This document shows positions 58,817 through 64,000 of a DNA stretch of 64,000 nt, piece after piece. A program made the translations under genes and the position numbers. Within the stretch, counting starts at the first letter, position 1. The number at the start of each line of letters is the position of its first letter. The stretch covers positions 558,001 through 622,000 of the forward strand of contig NZ_CP015104.1 in the NCBI RefSeq assembly GCF_002214525.1, in the 5' to 3' direction. Origin of the DNA: Thermococcus sp. P6 (GTDB lineage Archaea > Methanobacteriota_B > Thermococci > Thermococcales > Thermococcaceae). The notes below the pieces were generated by a model. It ran no database searches and was not told the origin of the DNA. It saw only the letters and a program-made list of their open reading frames with translations.

Positions 58817-59763
58817 TTTTCCATTTCTCCAGTCTGGTTTTCATGATTAAAACATCGGTTACCACGCCTTTCCGAAGGGCAATCGACCGTTACGACGAGG
58901 GAGTTGCTCGTTATGCCGTATCCCACGAGGATAGCCCCATCGTTCAGGTTGTAGCTACCGCACGAGGTAAACTCCTGCTGTCCTCCGTGGTTTACCCTTG
59001 TGAACACGGTCACGTTTACGTGGGCGCTCCCACCTGCCGGAACGGTCACGTTCCATTCCATTTTGGTGGCGGATCTACCGCTATGGCCGGCTTCGGAGAA
59101 GGTATAGGTGCCGGCGCTTGCCGCGGTTCCTCCCGAACTGACGTTGAGTTCAGCGGGTATGGTGTCTTTAACCGTAAAGCTGAGTTCGTTATCGGTTGGA
59201 TTGGTCACCAGTATCTGAAAGGTCCATTCCTGATACGTCTTCATCGGTATTCCGCTCGTGTTACCGCTGAGGAGTACCTTCTCTATGGTGGGGCTACCCC
59301 TTACGACGAGCTTTATCTGGCAGGTTTCCACAACCGCATCCCCGTCCTCCCAGTGGGCGTACATCGTGATCGGGACGAAGTACTCCCCCGGCGGGGCGTT
59401 GCCGGTTTCCACGTGACCCGTGAAGGTGTACTCTTCTCCATAGGATAGGGTCCTCCGGGCCCCGTCTTCCGTCTCTATGAACACGATTATGCCAGCCGGA
59501 AGGCGGGAGTAGTCCGGATCGAGTGACACCTCTATAGACTCCATCCCGCTCAGGTGGTTTCTCACCGTTAGCTCGAAGTCGCTCCCCGTGTTCTGGCTCT
59601 CAACCAGATCGACGCATTCAAGGCCGAGGTAACCGTTGTCCCCGGGAACCACGTCAACTTTAACCTCCCGTGATGCATCAAAACTCACGAACGTCCCGCT
59701 GGAGCCCACGAGAATAAGCGATGCCAGTGAGAGCGTCAGGATAATCGAAAATAGAGCTTTCAT
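58813..59763 (-). CDS. Secreted repeat-domain protein of the TasA-like operon
   Basis: 316 residues. The signal KALFSIILTLSLASLILVGS ends in GSSGTFVSFDAS, resembling the cleavage region of SipW-dependent proteins (Gly-x-x-Ala/Gly-x-Phe). Two beta-sandwich-like parts follow: residues about 30-150 (TVRNHLSGMESIEVSLDPDY) and a CARDB/DUF11-like domain about 155-285 (WTFQILVTNPTDNELSFTVK, VPAGGSAHVNVTVFTRV). No anchor at the C-terminus. Overlaps both neighbours by four bases. Probably an accessory or capping subunit of the fibre. Confidence 0.75.
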   Translation of the reverse strand: MKALFSIILTLSLASLILVGSSGTFVSFDASREVKVDVVPGDNGYLGLECVDLVESQNTGSDFELTVRNHLSGMESIEVSLDPDYSRLPAGIIVFIETEDGARRTLSYGEEYTFTGHVETGNAPPGEYFVPITMYAHWEDGDAVVETCQIKLVVRGSPTIEKVLLSGNTSGIPMKTYQEWTFQILVTNPTDNELSFTVKDTIPAELNVSSGGTAASAGTYTFSEAGHSGRSATKMEWNVTVPAGGSAHVNVTVFTRVNHGGQQEFTSCGSYNLNDGAILVGYGITSNSLVVTVDCPSERRGNRCFNHENQTGEMEK

Positions 59764-60827
59764 GTTCCAAACACCTCCGATGCTCTTTCAAGGAGTGAAC
59801 CTCTCCTTTTCCTGATTCTAAGGAGGTTCTCATCTCCGACGCCCGAAATCCAGTAGAGAACCGCCAGAAAGAGGGACACCTCCAGCAGGATGGCCATAAG
59901 GGGCACCATCGGGTGGATCCCGTGGAGACGGCCCATGAGGGAGGCCGGTAAGAGGGGCGGGTAAGCGTTGACCCGCAGTTTGGGTGAGTAAAGGGCCGTT
60001 GATAGGGGAGCTTTGATGTCCAGTATGATGCCCTTTTCTCCGCCTCCACCCAGCCTGAACTCCCCCTCGGACACTCCGGTGATCGTTGCCCCGGGGGAGA
60101 TGTAGTAGAGCATCGGGTAGATGTTCCCGTTCTCAATCGTTAGCTTCCTCTGGAACTCCTCGCCCGGAAGGTGCCACTCATCCCTCATCTCCCCGGCGGA
60201 CGTTACCGAGTAGGTTACGGGAATTTCCTCCCATGAAGCAAAGGTTGAGACGGCCACCATTAGAAGGAGGAACACCGAGGCCAGAAGGTAGAGGGCCCTG
60301 AACTTAACCGTCAGGTATCTTTTCCCTTTTCTCCGGGCTTTCGGAGTTCCTTCTCCGGCGAAGACGAGGATCCCGAGTATCATAAGGGCCCCCGCGAACA
60401 ATACCCTGTTTCCCTCCGAAAGGCCCTCTCCGAGGTAGTTACCTATCAGGGGTATCTTCACCGGCCTTCCGCCCGCGGTGATCACCGTCCCCGCTATCCT
60501 GCTCCCCGGAACGGGGGGGATGCCATGGCTCTGCTGGTCGGTCGCTATGTTGTTGTCGCCCTTCGTGATGTACCCGCCTTCCGTTTCCGCGTAAACCCTG
60601 TGAACCGTCCACACGCTTCCCGTCTGGAAGACTATGATATCGCCCACCACCGGGTTCCCGGCGAAGGGGTTGATGAAGAACACGTCCCCCCTGTTTATCG
60701 TCGGGCTCATGCTCCCTGAGTAGGCGTAGGATATGAACACCGGTCTGTCGAGCAGCATCCCCACGAGGGAACCAACGACGAGAACACCGACGATGACCAT
60801 CAGAGCGTAGCCTGCCAGGGCCTTCAT
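59760..60827 (-). CDS. SipW-like archaeal signal peptidase I with extra C-terminal module
   Basis: 355 residues. The first 125 are an ER/archaeal-type (S26B) signal peptidase: membrane helix, catalytic Ser39 in GSMSPT, GDIIVFQTG, catalytic His76 in VHRV, and Asp91 in KGDNN. Beyond the protease come two more helices (LFAGALMILGILVFAGEG, YLLASVFLLLMVAVSTFAS), an extracellular beta domain (WHLPGEEFQRKLTIENGN) and a last helix (LMAILLEVSLFLAVLYWIS). Ordinary archaeal signal peptidases stop near 155-200 residues. Its place among TasA-like subunits suggests a dedicated processing enzyme. Start at ATG 60827 behind GGAGGGTG. Confidence 0.85.
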   Translation of the reverse strand: MKALAGYALMVIVGVLVVGSLVGMLLDRPVFISYAYSGSMSPTINRGDVFFINPFAGNPVVGDIIVFQTGSVWTVHRVYAETEGGYITKGDNNIATDQQSHGIPPVPGSRIAGTVITAGGRPVKIPLIGNYLGEGLSEGNRVLFAGALMILGILVFAGEGTPKARRKGKRYLTVKFRALYLLASVFLLLMVAVSTFASWEEIPVTYSVTSAGEMRDEWHLPGEEFQRKLTIENGNIYPMLYYISPGATITGVSEGEFRLGGGGEKGIILDIKAPLSTALYSPKLRVNAYPPLLPASLMGRLHGIHPMVPLMAILLEVSLFLAVLYWISGVGDENLLRIRKRRGSLLERASEVFGT

Positions 60828-61336
60828 CCGCACCCTCCTCCCGATGCTCCTATGGTTATCCACTCCCGGTAATCCCCGGGCGGGGTGTCGTGGGTGTCTA
60901 TCATCATTCCAACGGTCAGGCTCTCGTTCTCCCCGAGGGTTACCTCAAGTGCGTCGCTCCAGTTCCCCTCGAATCTTCCGGTAAAGAGCCCCACTTTTGG
61001 GGAGTTTGAGGCGATGTCGATGCATACCTCCTCGTAGCCGGTCTGGCTCAGGTTGTTCCTTATGGTGAACACGTCCTCAAAAACGAAGGTGGCGTTCACC
61101 CCAAGGCCGCTGCCGTTAGAGGGATAGAAAGGACCATCGGGGGAGACGTCGATGGAGAGGGATCCTTCATTATTTGAACGTACGTAAGGAGGTGAAGGAT
61201 GATCGGGAGAAAAGGTACCGTTAAGACCGTACACGTAAACCACATTCAGAGTATCCGGGGAGCTCAAGCCCCTTATCCCGGTGAGAATTATCAGGAGTAT
61301 TCCAAAACCGATAATCAAAGTTGCATTTCTTACCAT
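60824..61336 (-). CDS. Minor secreted subunit, DUF1102/TasA-like
   Basis: 170 residues. Hydrophobic N-terminus (ATLIIGFGILLIILTGIRG), then a beta-sandwich with the pattern shared by the two larger-copy subunits downstream in coordinates: VNATFVFEDVFTIRNNLSQT, a strand ending before SLTVGMMIDTHDTPPGDY, and a C-terminal Gly-Cys. The exact DUF1102 signature (VVPDD...LIDL) is not retained, so it is a divergent member. A small hairpin lies between it and the subunit gene upstream. ATGA overlap with the signal peptidase gene. Confidence 0.72.
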   Translation of the reverse strand: MVRNATLIIGFGILLIILTGIRGLSSPDTLNVVYVYGLNGTFSPDHPSPPYVRSNNEGSLSIDVSPDGPFYPSNGSGLGVNATFVFEDVFTIRNNLSQTGYEEVCIDIASNSPKVGLFTGRFEGNWSDALEVTLGENESLTVGMMIDTHDTPPGDYREWITIGASGGGCG

Positions 61337-61366
61337 CTTTCTTACCTTCCATCACACAAGATAAAG

Positions 61367-61380
61367 GGAGCAAAGGCTCC
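61367..61380 (-). terminator. Intercistronic hairpin
   Basis: GGAGC-AAAG-GCTCC, a perfect 5-bp stem in the 53-base gap between the second subunit gene and the minor subunit gene. On the transcript it is followed by CTTTATCTTG. It could cause partial termination or mRNA end protection so that the first two subunits are made in excess. Confidence 0.35.
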
Positions 61381-61389
61381 AGAACTAAA

Positions 61390-61923
61390 TCACGGGCTTC
61401 CGCAGTAGCCTGAGACGGCGTAGAACTGGACCTGTCCGTTTATGCTGTCTCCAGCCACGTAGTCGGTGCCGTTCAGAATCAGGCCAATGGGGACAACTTC
61501 TCCCGGCATTACCGTAACGTCGAGGGTCGTCTCACCCGGCTGACCTGTGTAGTCTCCGGCAAAGAGCTTTACCCCGGTGGGGCCGCTGTAGGTTATGTGC
61601 ATACAGATGGGCGTTCCTTCCCAGAGGTCGTTGCTGACGCCCAGCACTTCCCTGAACACGTAGGTGCTGTTCGGGCTGATGCCCTCACCGAAGCCGTCCT
61701 GATAGTTCGGGTTGTTCTGGCTGAGGTCGATGACCAGCATTCCGTTGTCCGTGATGTACGCGTAGGGCTGCATCGGTCTCAGGTCTATGAGTTCGTTGTC
61801 GTCGGGGACGACCTCAATATGAACGCCCCTGTCTGCCGTGAAGTAGGCGAAGTGGGCGCTACTGGCGGTGACCGCAACGAGGAGGCCTATGATAAGTGCG
61901 AAAAGGCCCATTATCTTTCTCAT
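61390..61923 (-). CDS. Secreted fibre subunit 2, DUF1102/TasA-like
   Basis: 177 residues. Signal GLFALIIGLLVAVTASSAHF with the SipW-type ending AHFAYF, then the DUF1102 pattern VHIEVVPDDNELIDLRPMQP, SPNSTYVFREVLGVSNDLWE, and MPGEVVPIGLILNGTDYVAG. These are shared almost step for step with subunit 1. Proteins of this type, related to bacterial TasA and to archaeal bundling-pilus AbpA, polymerise by donating an N-terminal strand to the next subunit. Start at ATG 61923, two bases after the previous stop. Confidence 0.8.
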   Translation of the reverse strand: MRKIMGLFALIIGLLVAVTASSAHFAYFTADRGVHIEVVPDDNELIDLRPMQPYAYITDNGMLVIDLSQNNPNYQDGFGEGISPNSTYVFREVLGVSNDLWEGTPICMHITYSGPTGVKLFAGDYTGQPGETTLDVTVMPGEVVPIGLILNGTDYVAGDSINGQVQFYAVSGYCGSP

Positions 61924-61925
61924 GA

Positions 61926-62558
61926 TCAGCCACCTCCGCAGGTAAACGGTGCGTCCGATGCGGGCCACGCCTGGACGTTTATGTCCACATCATAGCTTCC
62001 CAGTGTGTTGGGTGCCGCGAGTTCCATGCCAACACCGAGGGCTTCCCCGGGTGCAAGGTAGAAGCAGACATCTCCAACCGCGGTGTCCGAGTTGTAGGGA
62101 ACGCCGCCACCGTTTGTGTTGTACATCATTCCGTCGGGGTTGTAGAAGGAGACCATTCCCGCGTTTGAGGACGTTACCTCAACAACTATCGGCTCCCCCT
62201 CCCACAGGTGGTTGCTGACGTTGAAAACCTCGTCGAAGTTGTACCTGCTCTGCGGGCTGAGGCCGATTCCCCTTCCGGTGTAGCCGTCAAGCTCGCCCTG
62301 GTATGTGGCCCAGCTTTCGTTCTCGTGCCCTGGCCAGTTGGGGTTGTTCATTGAGAAGTCAATAACGAGTTGCCCTCCATCGTTCAGGTAAGCGTAGGGC
62401 TGAACCGGCGTCAGATCTATGAGCTCGCTGTCGTCTGGAACGACGGCGATGTGAACGCTCCTCTGGACCCTGTAGTCCCTGAAGGTTGCGCTCGTGCCCA
62501 GTGCGAAGGCCGCCGCAAACACCAGCCCCAGCATACCAAGGGCAAAAATTTTCTTCAT
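61926..62558 (-). CDS. Secreted fibre subunit 1, DUF1102/TasA-like
   Basis: 210 residues. Signal MKKIFALGMLGLVFAAAFAL with a GTSATF end, then VHIAVVPDDSELIDLTPVQP, a strand-rich domain with SPQSRYNFDEVFNVSNHLWE, YLAPGEALGVGMELAAPNTL, and a final CGGG. Contains an insert (NWPGHENESWATYQGELDGY) not found in subunit 2. Likely the major subunit: first structural gene behind a strong promoter (TATA TACTATATAG near 62640-62650) and ribosome binding site GGAGGAATGT. Function inferred from similarity to TasA/AbpA-type matrix fibres. Confidence 0.8.
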   Translation of the reverse strand: MKKIFALGMLGLVFAAAFALGTSATFRDYRVQRSVHIAVVPDDSELIDLTPVQPYAYLNDGGQLVIDFSMNNPNWPGHENESWATYQGELDGYTGRGIGLSPQSRYNFDEVFNVSNHLWEGEPIVVEVTSSNAGMVSFYNPDGMMYNTNGGGVPYNSDTAVGDVCFYLAPGEALGVGMELAAPNTLGSYDVDINVQAWPASDAPFTCGGG

Positions 62559-62639
62559 GGTACATTCCTCCATTTTTTCAATCAGACATCCTCGGCGGAA
62601 CCATCATAAGATGCCTCGTTCACAACTTGAGGGGTTCTC

Positions 62640-62684
62640 CTATATAGTAAATTCCAGCTTACCAAAGGGTAACCCCACGTTACC
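62640..62684 (-). promoter_or_regulatory. Fibre operon promoter with TTACC/GGTAAC operator
   Basis: On the minus strand a TATA box TTTACTATATAG occupies about 62640-62651. Just upstream lie three alternating half-sites: TTACC (62659-62663), GGTAAC (62668-62673) and GTTACC (62679-62684) on the plus strand. The pair GGTAAC-N5-GTTACC is a perfect inverted repeat. Its position before the BRE/TATA suits an activator or a competitor of TFB, plausibly the regulator encoded at 62698. Confidence 0.55.
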
Positions 62685-62697
62685 AGCGGATGGGGGT

Positions 62698-63132
62698 TCA
62701 AAAGAGCTTCTTGACCTTCCAGTGGTGGATCAGGCCCATGGCCAAGTACACAAAGGCCGCCAGAAGCAGGTGCGTGCTACCAAAATACCAGCCCGCGAGT
62801 ATGAACACCACGGACGTCCCGATGTAGAAGGAGCTCCAGCTTATGTCGTGCCTGCCGACGGTTTCCATGTAGACCGTGACGTTCTCCGGGACCTTCAGGA
62901 GCGTGACCACGCCGTGGTCGAAGGTTATGACCCCCTCCCTCCTAAGGGTGGGGATGTGCGTCTGAACGAGGCTGACGTAGACGCTCTTCCTGTGCCTGCT
63001 ATCGCTCTTCCCTTCCTTCTCGGCAATGTACTCCACCAGATCCCGCAGGTCCGCCCGGCCGTTCGTATCCTTGAGGTACTCCACCATAAGCGTCCTTCTT
63101 TCGTTCCCGAGTATCAAGGTCGTTGCTCCCAT
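62698..63132 (-). CDS. Winged-helix membrane regulator of the TasA-like operon
   Basis: 144 residues. An N-terminal winged helix (RRTLMVEYLKDTNGRADLRD, VYVSLVQTHIPTLRREGVIT) resembles the DUF7344/ArsR-like family, followed by two membrane helices (FYIGTSVVFILAGWYFGS, LLLAAFVYLAMGLIHHW). A DNA-binding domain fixed to the membrane could couple surface status to transcription. It is transcribed toward the fibre genes, 140 bases upstream of subunit 1, with the TTACC/GGTAAC operator in between. A small frame of 27 codons precedes it. Confidence 0.75.
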   Translation of the reverse strand: MGATTLILGNERRTLMVEYLKDTNGRADLRDLVEYIAEKEGKSDSRHRKSVYVSLVQTHIPTLRREGVITFDHGVVTLLKVPENVTVYMETVGRHDISWSSFYIGTSVVFILAGWYFGSTHLLLAAFVYLAMGLIHHWKVKKLF

Positions 63133-63138
63133 CCTCTC

Positions 63139-63222
63139 TCACCTCAACCCGCAGTGTTCTCTTCCGTTCCCTCTGGCTTCCCCGGGGGTTCTCTCTTCGG
63201 TCTCGCTTTTCAGTATCATCAT
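63139..63222 (-). CDS. Possible 27-residue leader peptide
   Basis: Frame from ATG 63222 (MMILKSETEERTPGEARGNG) to TGA 63139, ending 6 bases before the regulator start. GTGGTGA lies at good spacing before the ATG, and a TATA-like CTTAAATAG at about 63258-63250. Hydrophilic, no known family. It could be a small translated leader that controls the regulator, or simply chance. Confidence 0.35.
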   Translation of the reverse strand: MMILKSETEERTPGEARGNGREHCGLR

Positions 63223-63585
63223 TAATTCACCACTAAAGGATTGGGGGCATACTATTTAAGGCTACCTGAAAAGTCCGATTTTCGATTTTTGGAGGCTTGT
63301 AAACGTTCCATCCTTCTCTAACCTTAAATTCTCCAGAAAAACCCAAAAAAGAGGCCTTTCGTTCCTTCTTGTCCATACCATCCCTGGCCGGTTTTGAACA
63401 TCAGGCGGAGTTCTGGGAAAAGCATCCAGAAACCGGGGACGTTTTCCACCTCCTTGTGGATTAGACAGCCGAACGGTCAACCGTTGAACATCCGAAAGGG
63501 GCTCGGGGTTACGTGATAAAGTGTAATTCGAGGTTCGAAAAACGGGGGTATAAAGAAGGGGTTCGAGGGTCTGGAGCCCAGTTAA
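63223..63585. other. Gene-free stretch before tRNA-Gln
   Basis: No supported gene in about 360 bases. It contains the promoter of the regulator operon at its left end and a perfect inverted repeat AACGGT-CA-ACCGTT near 63474-63487. The composition is rich in A/T runs. A minus-strand open frame across 63262-63714 runs through tRNA-Gln and is not accepted. Confidence 0.5.
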
Positions 63586-63661
63586 TGGTAGCCCCGCGGG
63601 GATTCGAACCCCGGTCGCGGGATCCAGAGTCCCGCATGATTGGCCGCTACACCACGGGGCT
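63586..63661 (-). tRNA. tRNA-Gln (CTG anticodon)
   Basis: Read on the minus strand: acceptor AGCCCCG pairs with CGGGGCT, discriminator A, encoded CCA. Anticodon stem CGGGA/TCCCG with loop CTCTGGA gives CTG (Gln). The body is very similar to tRNA-Glu at 397, differing mainly in the acceptor and the anticodon. TATA-like TTTATAAATTTTA lies just upstream (about 63690-63702). Confidence 0.95.
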
Positions 63662-63741
63662 GTGCCCGCTGATAGCTTGGGGGATGGATTTATAAATTTT
63701 ATCCTCGAACGCAAAAGACCAAGAGAACCCCGCCCAGAATC

Positions 63742-63819
63742 TGGTGGGGCCGCCGAGATTCGAACTCGGGTCCCCGGCTCCCGAAGCCGGAAGGATAGGC
63801 CAAGCTACCCCACGGCCCC
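63742..63819 (-). tRNA. tRNA-Pro (CGG anticodon)
   Basis: Minus strand: acceptor GGGGCCG pairs with CGGCCCC, then A and an encoded CCA. Anticodon stem CCGGC/GCCGG with loop TTCGGGA gives CGG (Pro). T arm GAGTTCGAATCTC is regular. Separated from tRNA-Gln by 80 bases with its own upstream TATA (TTATAAAG at about 63848). Confidence 0.94.
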
Positions 63820-63886
63820 ATGCCCGGCTTAAGGCTCTTCGCAGAACTTATAAAGTTTACGGAGCAGCGAAGGTGGAGGGAGTGCC

Positions 63887-64000
63887 GTGAAGATCAGCGT
63901 CATAGTTCCCACTTACAACGAACGCGAGAACCTCGAGGAGCTTTTTGAGAGGATCGATCGGGCTTTGAGAGGTTACGATTACGAGATCGTTGTGGTGGAC
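63887..64000 (+). CDS. Family 2 glycosyltransferase, N-terminal part
   Basis: The last 38 codons of the window open a gene with GTG start behind GGTGGAGGG. KISVIVPTYNERENLEELFE and the beginning of the nucleotide-binding strand EIVVVD are typical of GT-A glycosyltransferases related to dolichol-phosphate mannose synthase, which transfers mannose from GDP-mannose to a polyprenyl phosphate. The catalytic part is outside the window, so the exact donor is unknown. Confidence 0.85.
   Translation, partial: MKISVIVPTYNERENLEELFERIDRALRGYDYEIVVVD

Noticed and set aside
63263-63585. Possible old CRISPR leader or integration scar beside the tRNA pair
   Set aside because: A/T runs look vaguely leader-like, but there are no repeats, no integrase fragment and no duplicated tRNA end.
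63262-63714. 150-codon minus-strand frame
   Set aside because: It runs through tRNA-Gln and an AT-run region; the tRNA is certain, so the frame is accidental.

Overview
This window is a stretch of chromosome from a hyperthermophilic euryarchaeon of the order Thermococcales, most likely a Thermococcus. The evidence is a thermosome, archaeal Spt4/Rpo7, ribosomal proteins S24e and S27ae, archaeal PurP/PurO purine enzymes, wyosine enzymes Taw1 and Taw3, TATA-type promoters, GGTGA-type ribosome binding sites, tRNA genes with encoded CCA, and a CRISPR repeat of the Pyrococcus/Thermococcus type. Genes are dense, often overlap by ATGA or GTGA, and run in operons on both strands.

Layout. 1-2.7 kb: end of a sugar-nucleotide epimerase gene, tRNA-Glu and tRNA-Ile, a threonine-synthase-like gene, a decayed IS6-type transposase, and a zinc-ribbon/EF-1beta pair. 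2.7-8.6 kb: TPR protein, thermosome with a heat-shock-type promoter, Taw3, an SF1 helicase and a probable C/D box guide RNA. 8.8-15.5 kb: NAD synthesis from aspartate (nadB, nadA, nadC), then a bacterial-type riboflavin operon (ribD-ribE-ribBA-ribH). 15.5-23.2 kb: the operon thiC-purC'-purP'-purO, an AT-rich secreted orphan protein, thi4, and PLP synthase pdxS-pdxT. 23.3-35.4 kb: almost the whole de novo purine pathway (purF, purC, purM, purT, purE, purD, a purP paralogue, purS-Q-L, purP). 35.3-37.9 kb: a CRISPR array with 28 intact and 2 degenerate repeats, plus its leader; no cas genes. 37.9-40.9 kb: guaB and the two-subunit GMP synthetase.

41.3-53.5 kb, minus strand: a ten-gene, translationally coupled operon. 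It encodes a secreted alpha/alpha-toroid protein, a CetZ/FtsZ-like tubulin homologue, two non-pilin membrane proteins and six proteins with prepilin-like N-termini, three of them very large. It looks like a dedicated surface-structure system that borrows its assembly motor from elsewhere. 53.5-57.7 kb: Taw1, a HemK-like methyltransferase and the operon ppa-rpo7-spt4-dephospho-CoA kinase-rps24e-rps27ae. 57.8-63.2 kb, minus strand: a second surface system. It has a winged-helix membrane regulator, three DUF1102/TasA-like secreted subunits, a SipW-like signal peptidase with an extra beta module, a further secreted repeat protein and a DUF5305 protein. The window ends with tRNA-Gln, tRNA-Pro and the start of a glycosyltransferase gene.

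The most interesting material is the two surface operons, the coupling of thiC to a second set of late purine enzymes, a duplicated thiamine-gene operator flanking an inserted gene, a recurring palindrome at purine promoters, and the guide RNA.
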